Below are positions 34,501-43,101 of a stretch of DNA of 64,000 bases, piece after piece; within the stretch, counting starts at the first letter, position 1, and every line of letters begins with the position of its first letter. Position numbers and translations under genes: made by a program. Below the pieces are notes generated by a model. The model ran no database searches and was not told where the DNA came from. It saw only the letters and a list, made by a program, of their open reading frames with translations. The stretch lies in NCBI GenBank assembly GCA_945902775.1, contig CAMDMY010000002.1, positions 23,604 to 87,603 on the forward strand, in the 5' to 3' direction. The DNA comes from Chryseobacterium gleum (lineage in GTDB: Bacteria > Bacteroidota > Bacteroidia > Flavobacteriales_D > Crocinitomicaceae).

Positions 34501-34794
34501 GATGGTACTCCAGTTCAAGATGGTTCATTAGCAACTGCTTGTTCTGAGGCTTGCCCAACTAAAGCAATTACAGTGGGTGATTGGAATGATGTTAATTCTA
34601 AAGTTAGAAAAAGTTCTTCTGATGATAGAGCATACCAAGCATTAGAAGAAGTTGGAGTAAAACCAAATATCTGGTATAAAGTGAAAGTTAGAAACGAGCA
34701 CAATCCAGAATTGAATTCACTACAAGTTGAAAAAGAAGTAGCTCATAATGCTGGGCATTCTAAGGCACACGGAGAAAAAAAGAGTCATCATTAA
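31510..34794 (+). CDS. actB: ActB, molybdopterin-oxidoreductase-like/iron-sulfur subunit of alternative complex III
   Basis: 1094 residues. The N-terminus has a late twin-Arg motif (RRDFMKFLGF, Arg50-Arg51) followed by a lipobox-like LAAC (Cys69): the extended Tat-type leader of this family. Residues about 70-790 resemble a molybdopterin oxidoreductase fold that carries no cofactor in ACIII. Residues 805-1040 form the ferredoxin part: CIGCGSCLVSC (816-826), CHHCNHAPCETVC, then CIGTRYCANNCP and CSFC with ACSEACP, enough for three 4Fe-4S clusters and one 3Fe-4S cluster. The C-terminus is His-rich (AHNAGHSKAHGEKKSHH). It passes electrons from the ActC quinol site to the ActA haems. Confidence 0.93.
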   Translation: MGTNRKYWKGIEELKQTPEFLETIDKEFAQEMSVQEFLGDDNLAESSTNRRDFMKFLGFSVAAATLAACEAPVTKAIPYVIKPENVTPGMPTWYASTYYDGNSYASILVKTREGRPIYIKGNADYGVSKGAVNAQIIASVLGLYEGSRLQNPTMNGVDKDWSKIDTAVKGELVAIAAKKGKIVLFSNTIISPSTQGSIAALAASLGSTPENSVFEHVQYDAVSYAGIRLANQASFGLNIIPDYNFANAKTIVSIGADFLGSWLLSAQYQSEYLINRNPDAEWMSRHFQFETVMSLSGSNADYRAAIKPSQQANVIAYLLKGFGVDAGVSTELDADTRKKADEAIRSLKASKAESLVVAGSNNKSVQLLVNKLNSVLGAYTKTINVNNPVNLFKSEDEKVNKLVADVIAGKGPDAILFYGANPVYTLANGEQFGKALSKVKLTVSFASHADETASKCKIVAPDHHALESWNDYNPKLNHYAVAQPTIRPLYNTAAFAESLLVWAGKASRGGKDSKVVYDLMQSNWEQLAFPIQTQYKDFHTYWSMAIHNSCVESPVVLASAPLFIEASLAGVASHLPKGKGTEVVLYQKIGIGIGAQANNPWLQELPDPISKVTWDNYITMNPSEMEGKYQTVFNQEVGLNMAKVKVGSNEVTLPVYPSPGQTPGTIGIALGYGRGVNGEKIGKAAFQTKEYGGHVTDENGNPASIGANVYPFVKFENGTLNFDASASINKVEGLYPIAATQIHHTVMGRYSIVRETTFDIYKSKDRTAFNPKHMLSVMDKEGNHVEMPVGEADLWEAHPVEHIGHRWGMTIDLSSCIGCGSCLVSCQSENNVPVVGKDEVRRGREMHWIRIDRYFASDEEVAVGTRKGEIDYHKAEIASVNPKVVHMPMLCHHCNHAPCETVCPVAATTHSNEGLNQMAYNRCIGTRYCANNCPYKVRRFNWFNYPSYKKFTEVNPAQDDLGRMVLNPDVTVRTRGVMEKCSFCVQRIQATKLEAKKDGTPVQDGSLATACSEACPTKAITVGDWNDVNSKVRKSSSDDRAYQALEEVGVKPNIWYKVKVRNEHNPELNSLQVEKEVAHNAGHSKAHGEKKSHH

Positions 34795-34813
34795 TTGAAT
34801 AAATACAATTGTA

Positions 34814-36256
34814 ATGCATAAGGAAGCGGCAATTAGAGAACCCCTCATATTAGGGCACAAATCGTATCACGATGTTACGGAAGACGTTTGTAGATCTATT
34901 GAGGACAAAGCACCAAGAATGTGGTATATACTTTTTGGTATTGCTTTAATTATTGGAATTTACGGAGTTGGATGTATTGCCTATTTATTAGGTACTGGTA
35001 TCGGGGTCTGGGGTCTGAACAAAACAATTGGTTGGGCTTGGGATATCACAAACTTTGTTTGGTGGGTAGGTATCGGTCACGCTGGTACGTTAATCTCTGC
35101 AGTACTGTTATTGTTTCGTCAAAAATGGAGGATGGCGATAAACCGTTCTGCTGAGGCCATGACAATTTTTGCCGTTTTTATGGCAGGTACATTCCCTTTG
35201 ATTCACATGGGTCGTTTATGGGTTGGTTATTGGACAATGCCTATTCCGAATCAGTTTGGTTCATTATGGGTAAACTTTAACTCTCCATTATTATGGGACG
35301 TATTTGCAATTTCTACGTATTTATCAGTATCATTAGTTTTTTGGTACATTGGTTTAATACCTGATTTTGCTACAATTCGTGACAGAGCTAAAAGACCTAT
35401 TCCAAAAAGAATGTATAGTATGCTTGCATTTGGATGGTCAGGTAGAGCTAAAAACTGGAATCGTTTTGAATTAGTTTCTTTGGTTTTAGCAGGTGTTGCT
35501 ACTCCTCTTGTATTCTCGGTTCACTCGATTGTATCTTTTGACTTTGCTACTTCTGTTATTCCTGGATGGCATACGACAATTTTCCCTCCTTACTTCGTTG
35601 CTGGAGCTGTATTCTCTGGATTCGCAATGGTACAAACATTGATGTTGGTAATGCGAAAGGCAATGAGATTAGAAGCTTATATTCATGTACGTCACGTTGA
35701 ATATATGAACATTGTAATCATGGTAACAGGTTCTATTGTAGGTGTTGCTTATTTAACTGAATTATTTGTTTCTTGGTATTCTGGAGTTGAATATGAGCAA
35801 TATGCATTTATAAATAGAGCAACTGGACCATATTGGTGGGCTTATTGGTCAATGATGACTTGTAACGTAATTTCTCCTCAATTAATGTGGATAAGACCAT
35901 TAAGAAGAAGTTTAGTTTTTACATTTATTATTTCAATTGTAGTAAATATCGGTATGTGGTTTGAGCGTTATGTAATTATCGTTACTTCTTTACATAGAGA
36001 TTATTTACCATCTTCTTGGACAATGCATTTCCCAAGTCATATTGATTTAGGTGTATACATTGGTACAATTGGAATATTTTTCGTATTTTTCTTATTGTTT
36101 GCTCGATTCTTTCCTGTATTGGCTTTAAATGAGGTTAAAACAATTTTGAAATCTTCAGGTGAATCATACAAAAATGCTCCTAGTCATGGACATGATGATC
36201 ACGGTCATTCAGATCATGGACATGTAGAAGATAATACTAATTCAAACAATCAATAA
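34814..36256 (+). CDS. actC: ActC, NrfD/PsrC-like quinol-binding membrane subunit of alternative complex III
   Basis: 480 residues with about ten membrane helices (MWYILFGIALIIGIYGVGCI, WWVGIGHAGTLISAVLLLF, and others). In ACIII this subunit holds the quinol oxidation site and is suggested to take part in proton translocation. The tail beyond residue 455 is soluble and His/Asp-rich (SHGHDDHGHSDHGH). It lies 19 bases after actB and 7 before actD. Homologous to ActF. Confidence 0.93.
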   Translation: MHKEAAIREPLILGHKSYHDVTEDVCRSIEDKAPRMWYILFGIALIIGIYGVGCIAYLLGTGIGVWGLNKTIGWAWDITNFVWWVGIGHAGTLISAVLLLFRQKWRMAINRSAEAMTIFAVFMAGTFPLIHMGRLWVGYWTMPIPNQFGSLWVNFNSPLLWDVFAISTYLSVSLVFWYIGLIPDFATIRDRAKRPIPKRMYSMLAFGWSGRAKNWNRFELVSLVLAGVATPLVFSVHSIVSFDFATSVIPGWHTTIFPPYFVAGAVFSGFAMVQTLMLVMRKAMRLEAYIHVRHVEYMNIVIMVTGSIVGVAYLTELFVSWYSGVEYEQYAFINRATGPYWWAYWSMMTCNVISPQLMWIRPLRRSLVFTFIISIVVNIGMWFERYVIIVTSLHRDYLPSSWTMHFPSHIDLGVYIGTIGIFFVFFLLFARFFPVLALNEVKTILKSSGESYKNAPSHGHDDHGHSDHGHVEDNTNSNNQ

Positions 36257-36263
36257 TTCAGAC

Positions 36264-36800
36264 ATGGCAGAGAAAGTTATTTATGCAATGTATGACGATG
36301 ATGATGTACTAAAAGACGGTGCAAAATTATTAGTCGCAAAAGGGGTTAAAGTATCTGATGTATTTTCACCGTTCCCAATTCACGGAATTGATCCAATTAT
36401 TGGAGTTAAGCAAACACGTTTAGGTATTGTTGCGTTCCTTTTTGCAATCACTGGTACATTATTAGCTACATACGGAATGCGTTTCTTTATGATTACTGAT
36501 TGGCCAATGAATATTGGAGGTAAACCAAATGGTACTTATTTAGATAATATGTTAGCATTTGTACCAATTACGTTTGAGTTCACAGTAATGTGTGCTGCAC
36601 ATGGAATGGCAATTACTTATTTGTTAAGAAATAAGACATTACCAGGTATGCCAGCTCAAAATCCAGATCCTCGTACAACCGATGATAAATTTGTTATTGA
36701 ATTAAAACATTCAGAAAATTCTCAATTTTCAGAGGATGAATTACTTTCAATGTTGAAACAAACTGGAATAATAGAAATTGATCAAAAAGAAATTAATTAA
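36264..36800 (+). CDS. actD: ActD, DUF3341 membrane subunit of alternative complex III
   Basis: 178 residues of the DUF3341 family. A soluble N-terminal part (VIYAMYDDDDVLKDGAKLLV, then VSDVFSPFPIHGIDPIIG) precedes two membrane helices (LGIVAFLFAITGTLLATYGM and FVPITFEFTVMCAAHGMAIT). ActD packs against ActC in known ACIII complexes. Length and position are standard. Confidence 0.92.
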   Translation: MAEKVIYAMYDDDDVLKDGAKLLVAKGVKVSDVFSPFPIHGIDPIIGVKQTRLGIVAFLFAITGTLLATYGMRFFMITDWPMNIGGKPNGTYLDNMLAFVPITFEFTVMCAAHGMAITYLLRNKTLPGMPAQNPDPRTTDDKFVIELKHSENSQFSEDELLSMLKQTGIIEIDQKEIN

Positions 36801-36857
36801 TTTGCCATAAATCACTGAAAAGTGTTTGATCTGACAAAATTAAACTGATAAAGACAG

Positions 36858-37592
36858 ATGAAAATTAAATTCAAGGCAATAGCAAGTTTAGCAATAGTTG
36901 CAGCGTCTACTTTTATTTTGGGCTCATGTACATCTAATGCTGATAGCTCTGGTACAGAGTATATGCCAGACATGTATAGATCTCCAGCTATTGAACCATA
37001 TGTTGATTATGGTGAAATTAGAGGAAGAGAAAATGAAGGAGTAAAAGGTAGAATTTCCGCATTGGTTCCGCCAGCTAATACAATACCTTATTATGGTACT
37101 GATTCTGCTACTGTTCATTTAATGTTACCTTATTTCCGTAAGGCTAATGAGGCATTTAAATTAACACATGGTATGTATGGTAATCGTTTGTCCGCAAATG
37201 ATGAATACGCTCTTGCAGTAGGAGATCTTAATCCTTTTAAATTAACTGCTGAGAATGCCGAGATAACTTTCAAAAAAGGGAAAGAGTTATTTACCGCAAA
37301 CTGTGCACATTGTCATGGAGAAAAAGGTGATGGAAATGGTCCTATGGTTCTTAGTGGTGCGTATGCAGGAGTACCTAATTACACAACTATTTTAGCTACT
37401 GAGGGTCAAATGTTCTACTCTATTTACTATGGAAAGGGAGCCATGGGTGCTCATTCTTCATTGTTGAATAAGAAAGAAATTTGGACGTTGGTTCATTATG
37501 TTAAAAAGTTTCAGAATTCAGCTTATGGAACATTTGCTGCTGATGGTTCAACTGTAGCTACTGCTGTAGTAGCAGATACAACAAAAAAATAA
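36858..37592 (+). CDS. actE: ActE, monohaem cytochrome c lipoprotein of alternative complex III
   Basis: 244 residues with a lipoprotein signal (LGSC, Cys24). The single haem site is CAHCH (149-153) in NCAHCHGEKGDGNGPMVLSG; axial Met candidates lie in MFYSIYYGKGAMGAHSS. ActE is the periplasmic monohaem subunit of ACIII and donates to the oxidase or a soluble carrier. A typical Bacteroidota motif, YMPDMYRSPAIEPYVDYG, follows the lipid anchor. Confidence 0.92.
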   Translation: MKIKFKAIASLAIVAASTFILGSCTSNADSSGTEYMPDMYRSPAIEPYVDYGEIRGRENEGVKGRISALVPPANTIPYYGTDSATVHLMLPYFRKANEAFKLTHGMYGNRLSANDEYALAVGDLNPFKLTAENAEITFKKGKELFTANCAHCHGEKGDGNGPMVLSGAYAGVPNYTTILATEGQMFYSIYYGKGAMGAHSSLLNKKEIWTLVHYVKKFQNSAYGTFAADGSTVATAVVADTTKK

Positions 37593-37626
37593 GCTACTCA
37601 AAAAAATAACACATTAACGAAAGAAG

Positions 37627-38829
37627 ATGGAATTCAAAGTAACAAATAAATCAAAAACGCTTACAAATATCCTTTTAGGAGTAGGTGTTTTGTTTACTGC
37701 AATTGGGATATTTTCTCATGTAGGTGATCACAATCTAGTTCAACGTTTAATGGCGAACGGATTAATTAATGGTTTTTATTTCTTTGCTATTGGCTTAGGA
37801 GCATTATTTTTCCTTGCTTTACAATATGCAACTGAAACGGGATGGTATGCATCTATTAAAAGAGTAATTGAAGCTGTTGCAGGTTTTTTACCTTATGGTA
37901 TGGGAGTATTAGCAGTTGTTCTATTAATTATTACTTTTTTAGATGGAGCACATGTTTATTTATGGATGGATCCAGAAACTACTAATCCTGCTTCTCATCA
38001 TTATGATGAAATTATTGATGGTAAATCTGCTTATTTAAATAAACTGTTCTTTTGGATTAGAACATTAGCTTATTTTGTAGTTTACTTTTTATACTGGAGA
38101 GGTTTCAAAAATCGTTCTTTAGAAGAAGATAGAGTTGGGGGAACTGAAATTCACTTTTTGAATTATAGAAAATCTGCTGTATTTTTAGTTTTCTTTGCTG
38201 TTTTTAGTTCTTCTTCAGCTTGGGATTGGTTAATGTCTATTGATGTTCATTGGTTCTCTACTTTATATGGTTGGTACTGTTTCGCAGGTATGTGGTGTTC
38301 AGCAATGACTGTTTTAGTTATGTTGACTATTTACTTAAAAAAATTAGGTTACTTACCAAATGTTAACGATAGTCATATTCATGATTTAGGAAAATGGACA
38401 TTTGCTACTTCTTTCTTATGGTCTTATTTATGGTTCTCTCAATTTATGTTAATTTGGTATGCAAATCTTGGAGAAGAAGTTGTTTATTATATGACGCGTA
38501 TCGAACACTATAAATTCTTATACTTTGGTATGTTCTTAATTAACTTTGCTTTTCCAATGGTTGTTTTAATGTCTAGAGAAGCAAAACGTCATGCTGGTAT
38601 TTTAACTTTTGTAGGTTGTATTATTCTAATTGGTCATTGGTTAGATGTTTATATTTTAGTTTCTGCTGGTTCTATGGGAGCAACGGCTTCAATAGGTTTT
38701 TTAGAAATTGGTTTAGCTTTAGTTGGAGCAGGTTTTTTTATCAGAACTATACTGAAAAATTTAACAAAAGCACCTTTAACACCGGTAAATCACCCGTTCT
38801 TGGACGAGTCGATTCACCATGAGATTTAA
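37627..38829 (+). CDS. actF: ActF, second polytopic membrane subunit of alternative complex III
   Basis: 400 residues with about ten membrane helices, distantly related to ActC but without its quinol-site extension. Recognisable segments are SSSAWDWLMSIDVHWFSTLY, WTFATSFLWSYLWFSQFMLI and WYANLGEEVVYYMTR. Position directly before coxB, 28 bases away, places it at the ACIII-oxidase interface of the operon. Confidence 0.91.
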   Translation: MEFKVTNKSKTLTNILLGVGVLFTAIGIFSHVGDHNLVQRLMANGLINGFYFFAIGLGALFFLALQYATETGWYASIKRVIEAVAGFLPYGMGVLAVVLLIITFLDGAHVYLWMDPETTNPASHHYDEIIDGKSAYLNKLFFWIRTLAYFVVYFLYWRGFKNRSLEEDRVGGTEIHFLNYRKSAVFLVFFAVFSSSSAWDWLMSIDVHWFSTLYGWYCFAGMWCSAMTVLVMLTIYLKKLGYLPNVNDSHIHDLGKWTFATSFLWSYLWFSQFMLIWYANLGEEVVYYMTRIEHYKFLYFGMFLINFAFPMVVLMSREAKRHAGILTFVGCIILIGHWLDVYILVSAGSMGATASIGFLEIGLALVGAGFFIRTILKNLTKAPLTPVNHPFLDESIHHEI

Positions 38830-38857
38830 TAGTAAGTTTATCACAGTCAAATAAATA

Positions 38858-40105
38858 ATGATGGGAAGCAAATTAATTGCATTAATCGTAATAGTACTTG
38901 GAGTTGTAGCTATAGCTCAATTAGTACGCTTATATGAACTTTCTTCTAAGTTAAGAAATGAAGGAGAACATGAAACTAATAGTCGTGATAACAGATTAAA
39001 CGCTCGTTTAATGCTTGTTTTTATGGGATTCCTTTTTATAGGATTCATTTACTTGATGTTAACTTATGGTTGGACAGGTAGAGGTGAAGCAGCATCTATT
39101 CATGGTAGACAAACAGATTCTCTATTAAATCTAAACTTTGTTATAATTATTATCGTATTTTACTTAACAAATGCTTTATTGTTTATTTTTTCATATAAAT
39201 ATATTCGTAAACCTGGAGTTAAAGCTTTTTATTTTCCTCACGATAATAAATTAGAAATGATATGGACAGTTGTTCCTGCAGTTGTTTTGGCAATTATTAT
39301 CATTTTAGGTTTGAAAAGTTGGAATACTATTACTGATGATGCTGTTAAAGAATCTATTAATATTGAATTATTTTCAAAACAATTTGATTGGACAGCTCGT
39401 TATTCAGGAGATGATAACACATTAGGTAAATTTGATTATAAATTGACAACTGATAATAACGAATTAGCTTTAATGACTACTAATACAATTGATACGGCAA
39501 TTTTCCAAATGGAGAATGGTGTATCAGGTATTAATGCTTTAGAGAAAAAGATAAATGATAAAAAAATCATATTAGTTCCTGAAGAACGTGAAAAAATGAT
39601 TGTTGATTTAGAAAGAAAATCTAGATTAATTCGTATACTTTATCAAATGAGAGGGCATCATGATTCAAAAGTTGATAAGTATGCTTGGGATGATATTATT
39701 CAAAAAGATACTTTATTTTTATGTGAGAATAAAGAGTATGAATTTAATTTCCGTGCGAAGGATGTTATTCACTCAGCTTATTTCCCTCATTTTAGAGCTC
39801 AAATGAATACGGTTCCTGGTTTAACTACACGTTTTAAATTTACTCCTGATATTACTTCTAAGGATATGAGAGTAAAGATGAATAATCCAAAATTTAATTA
39901 TGTTCTTTTATGTAATAAAATTTGTGGTAGTGCTCATTATAAAATGAAAATGATCGTTGTTGTTTTAGGTAAAGCTGAATTTAAAAATTGGATGGATTCT
40001 AAGAAAAAATCGTCAACTTTTAAACAAATTTATTTCCCTGTTGCAGCTCCTGCTGCTCCTATAGCGGAAACTGTAGCTGATTCAGCAGTTGTAGTAAAAA
40101 TGTAA
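38858..40105 (+). CDS. coxB: Cytochrome c oxidase subunit II (CuA)
   Basis: 415 residues with an N-terminal helix, two further helices (near residues 50-75 and 85-115, plus 140-155) and a cupredoxin domain. The CuA site is Cys352-x3-Cys356-x3-His360-x2-Met363 (LCNKICGSAHYKM) with the first His in VIHSAYFPHFRAQMNTVPG. An about 90-residue charged insertion (LEKKINDKKIILVPEEREKM and following) lies inside the cupredoxin fold, as in other Bacteroidota. No fused cytochrome c domain is present, so electrons should arrive directly from Act cytochromes. Confidence 0.93.
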   Translation: MMGSKLIALIVIVLGVVAIAQLVRLYELSSKLRNEGEHETNSRDNRLNARLMLVFMGFLFIGFIYLMLTYGWTGRGEAASIHGRQTDSLLNLNFVIIIIVFYLTNALLFIFSYKYIRKPGVKAFYFPHDNKLEMIWTVVPAVVLAIIIILGLKSWNTITDDAVKESINIELFSKQFDWTARYSGDDNTLGKFDYKLTTDNNELALMTTNTIDTAIFQMENGVSGINALEKKINDKKIILVPEEREKMIVDLERKSRLIRILYQMRGHHDSKVDKYAWDDIIQKDTLFLCENKEYEFNFRAKDVIHSAYFPHFRAQMNTVPGLTTRFKFTPDITSKDMRVKMNNPKFNYVLLCNKICGSAHYKMKMIVVVLGKAEFKNWMDSKKKSSTFKQIYFPVAAPAAPIAETVADSAVVVKM

Positions 40106-40137
40106 TTAATTGAATTTAAATTTAAACATAAAATAAA

Positions 40138-41961
40138 ATGGCGGCAGTAGCGCACGAAGCACACGGACATCACGATTCTCATGGTAACCATGAGTCTCAT
40201 GGACACCATGAAGAAAGTTTTGTTTCAAAATACATTTTCAGTCAAGATCATAAAATGATTGGTAAGCAGTTTCTATTAACTGCTGTATTTATGGGAATTG
40301 TTGCGATGTTATTATCAATTCTTTTCCGTATCCAGATAGCATGGCCAGGTGAAAGTTCAGATTTCTTAACTTTCTTTTTAGGGGAAACTTGGGCTCCAGG
40401 TGGAGTTTTAAAAGAGGATATGTACTTAGGTTTGGTTACTATTCACGGTACTATAATGGTATTCTTCTTATTAACGGGTGGTTTATCTGGAACTTTCTCT
40501 AATATGTTAATTCCATTACAACTTGGAGCTAGGGATATGGCGAGTGGTTTCTTGAATATGCTTTCTTACTGGTTCTTTCTACTCTCTTCTATTATAATGT
40601 TGGTTTCTTTGTTCATTGAAACAGGACCAGCAATGGCAGGTTGGACAATTTACCCTCCTTTATCAGCTTTACCTCAAGCAATTGGTGGTTCAGGTTTAGG
40701 TATGACATTATGGTTAGCATCTATGACAATATTTGTTGTATCATCTTTATTAGGTTCTCTTAACTACATAGTTACAATTTTAAATTTACGAACTAAAGGG
40801 ATGACTATGACAAGAATGCCTCTTACAATTTGGGCTTTCTTTGTTACTGCTATTTTAGGTGTATTATCTTTCCCTGTATTGTTTTCAGCAGTTTTATTAC
40901 TGATGATGGATAGATTAGCTGGTACTAGTTTTTATTTATCTGACATTATTGTTGGTGGTGAGATGTTAGCAAATCATGGTGGTTCTCCAATTTTATATCA
41001 ACAGTTATTTTGGTTCTTAGGTCATCCTGAGGTTTATATTGTATTATTACCTGCTTTGGGTTTATCTTCTGAAATTATTTCTACTAATTCTCGTAAACCT
41101 ATTTTTGGATACCGTGCGATGATTGGATCAATTTTAGCTATCGGGTTCTTATCATTTATTGTATGGGGTCACCATATGTTTATTACTGGTATGAATCCTT
41201 TTATCGGAAGTGTATTCGTTTTTACTACTTTATTAATTGCTATTCCATCTGCTGTAAAAGTATTTAATTATATTACTACTTTATGGAAAGGTTCTATTGT
41301 ATTAACTCCAGCTATGATGTTTGCTATTGGTTTGGTTTCTACTTTTATAACTGGTGGTGTTACCGGGATTATTTTAGCGGATTCAGCCTTAGATATCGCA
41401 ATTCATGATACTTATTTCGTAGTTGCTCACTTCCATATTGTAATGGGTATGTCTGCAGTGTTTGGTATGTTTGCTGGTGTTTATCATTGGTTCCCAAAAA
41501 TGTATGGTAAAATGATGAACAAACGTTTAGGTTATGTTCACTTTTGGATTACTATTTTTGGCGCTTATGGAGTGTTTTTCCCAATGCACTTTGTTGGTTT
41601 AGCAGGAGCTCCTCGTCGTTATTATGATTATTCAGTTTATGGAGAATTCGATACTAATTCTCAAGCAATGATGGTGGACTTAAATGTAATTATTACTGTT
41701 TTTGCTATTATTTCAGCTTTAGGTCAATTAGTATTCTTATTTAACTTTTTCTATAGTATTTTTAGAGGTCCGGCTTCAGTTCAAAACCCATGGAGATCTA
41801 ACACTTTAGAGTGGACTACTCCTGTGGAACATGTTCACGGTAACTGGCCTGGAGATTTACCTACGGTTCATAGATGGCCTTATGATTATTCTAAACCAGG
41901 TGCAGAAGAAGATTTTATTTCTCAAAATGTTCCATTAGCTGATGGTGAGATTGAGCATTAA
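40138..41961 (+). CDS. coxA: Cytochrome c oxidase subunit I (haem-copper oxidase, type A)
   Basis: 607 residues, about twelve helices. Haem a ligand region TIHGTIMVFF, CuB motif WFLGHPEVYIVLLPALGL with the Glu of type A1 oxidases and the His-Tyr pair, GHHMFITGM for the CuB His pair, and HDTYFVVAHFHIVMG for haem a/a3 ligands. The N-terminus carries nine His in residues 6-24 (HEAHGHHDSHGNHESHGHH). It reduces O2 to water with proton pumping. Last gene of the operon, followed by a terminator. Subunits III and IV are not in the window. Confidence 0.95.
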   Translation: MAAVAHEAHGHHDSHGNHESHGHHEESFVSKYIFSQDHKMIGKQFLLTAVFMGIVAMLLSILFRIQIAWPGESSDFLTFFLGETWAPGGVLKEDMYLGLVTIHGTIMVFFLLTGGLSGTFSNMLIPLQLGARDMASGFLNMLSYWFFLLSSIIMLVSLFIETGPAMAGWTIYPPLSALPQAIGGSGLGMTLWLASMTIFVVSSLLGSLNYIVTILNLRTKGMTMTRMPLTIWAFFVTAILGVLSFPVLFSAVLLLMMDRLAGTSFYLSDIIVGGEMLANHGGSPILYQQLFWFLGHPEVYIVLLPALGLSSEIISTNSRKPIFGYRAMIGSILAIGFLSFIVWGHHMFITGMNPFIGSVFVFTTLLIAIPSAVKVFNYITTLWKGSIVLTPAMMFAIGLVSTFITGGVTGIILADSALDIAIHDTYFVVAHFHIVMGMSAVFGMFAGVYHWFPKMYGKMMNKRLGYVHFWITIFGAYGVFFPMHFVGLAGAPRRYYDYSVYGEFDTNSQAMMVDLNVIITVFAIISALGQLVFLFNFFYSIFRGPASVQNPWRSNTLEWTTPVEHVHGNWPGDLPTVHRWPYDYSKPGAEEDFISQNVPLADGEIEH

Positions 41962-41980
41962 TAAATAAATATTTAACTAG

Positions 41981-42006
41981 AAGCCTCTCCATTTGGAGGG
42001 GCTTTT
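41981..42006 (+). terminator. Strong terminator of the act-cox operon
   Basis: aagcctctcc (41981-41990) pairs with ggaggggctt (41995-42004), 10 bp with one G-U and a 4-nt loop, followed by a T-run. It ends 2 bases before the ruvB -7 box. Confidence 0.85.
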
Positions 42007-42007
42007 G

Positions 42008-42015
42008 TATTTTTG
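42008..42015 (+). promoter_or_regulatory. -7 box of ruvB
   Basis: TATTTTTG matches TAnnTTTG, directly behind the cox terminator. The TTG at 42013 lies inside it, so translation should start later. No -33 element is evident. Confidence 0.45.
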
Positions 42016-42030
42016 AATAAAACTTGTAGT

Positions 42031-43053
42031 TTGGAAGATTCATTTGATTATAGAGAAGAAGCCGAAAGTAATGGTGAAAAGGATTATGATAAAGTCCTTC
42101 GTCCAAAGATGCTTAATGATTTTTCAGGTCAAGATAATGTTGTTGAAAATCTAGATATTTTTGTTCGTGCTGCTAAATTAAGAGGTGAGCCTTTAGATCA
42201 TGTTTTGTTGCATGGCCCACCAGGTTTAGGTAAAACTACTTTAGCTAATATTATTGCGAATGAATTAGGTGTTGGCTTTAAAGTTACAAGTGGTCCTGTA
42301 TTAGATAAAGCTGGAGATTTAGCAGGTTTATTAACCAATCTTAACACAGGTGATGTTTTATTTATAGATGAAATACATCGTTTGAGTCCTGTTATTGAAG
42401 AATACTTGTATTCAGCAATGGAGGATTATGTTATCGATATAATTATTGATACTGGACCGAATGCACGTACTGTACAAATTACATTAAATCCTTTTACTTT
42501 AATTGGTGCTACAACACGATCTGGTTTATTAACATCACCTTTAAGGGCTCGTTTTGGAATTAATTCAAGGTTAGAATATTACGATGCAAAGGTTTTAACT
42601 TCTATCATCGAAAGATCTTCAAATTTATTAGATATTCCGATAGATGAAACTGCTGCATATCAAATTGCAACGAGAAGTAGAGGAACGCCTCGTATTGCTA
42701 ATTCTTTGCTAAGAAGAGTTAGAGATTTTGCGCAAATTAAGGGAGACGGAACTATAACTTTAGAAATTACAAACCTTGCTTTGAAAGCACTTAATGTTGA
42801 TCAAAGTGGTTTAGATGAAATGGATAACCGTATATTATCTGCTATTATCGAAAAATTTGCTGGTGGTCCAGTTGGTTTAAGTACTATTGCAACTGCGATT
42901 GGCGAAAATGCTGGAACTTTAGAAGAAGTATATGAACCTTTTTTAATTCAAGAAGGCTATTTAATGCGAACGGCAAGAGGTAGAAAAGCTACTGAAAAAG
43001 CATTCAAGCATTTAGGGAAATCTGCTGGTTGGACTCAGGGTGGATTATTTTAA
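42031..43053 (+). CDS. ruvB: Holliday junction branch migration ATPase RuvB
   Basis: RuvB is the hexameric motor that with RuvA moves Holliday junctions. Walker A is GPPGLGKTT (62-70 from this start), Walker B LFIDEIH (Asp113-Glu114), sensor 1 IGATTRSG and the C-terminal winged helix ends [16 protein letters not shown]. No ATG is available at the N-terminus. A TTG at 42013 would add six residues but overlaps the -7 box; the TTG at 42031 gives [13 protein letters not shown], which resembles other RuvB N-termini, with 340 residues in total. ruvA and ruvC are not adjacent. Confidence 0.92.
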   Translation: MEDSFDYREEAESNGEKDYDKVLRPKMLNDFSGQDNVVENLDIFVRAAKLRGEPLDHVLLHGPPGLGKTTLANIIANELGVGFKVTSGPVLDKAGDLAGLLTNLNTGDVLFIDEIHRLSPVIEEYLYSAMEDYVIDIIIDTGPNARTVQITLNPFTLIGATTRSGLLTSPLRARFGINSRLEYYDAKVLTSIIERSSNLLDIPIDETAAYQIATRSRGTPRIANSLLRRVRDFAQIKGDGTITLEITNLALKALNVDQSGLDEMDNRILSAIIEKFAGGPVGLSTIATAIGENAGTLEEVYEPFLIQEGYLMRTARGRKATEKAFKHLGKSAGWTQGGLF

Positions 43054-43068
43054 TATGACTTTAATTTA

Positions 43069-43096
43069 CTCCCTTTGGAGGGGGATTAAGAGGGAG
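43069..43096 (+). promoter_or_regulatory. Hairpin enclosing a Shine-Dalgarno-like sequence before queG
   Basis: ctcccttt (43069-43076) pairs with agagggag (43089-43096) around a 12-nt loop, with one G-U. The right arm overlaps gggagg, which sits five bases from the queG ATG. Such a strong SD is unusual in this phylum. It may equally be part of a repeat related to the cctctcc/ggagggg terminator at 41.98 kb. Confidence 0.45.
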
Positions 43097-43101
43097 GATA
43101 T

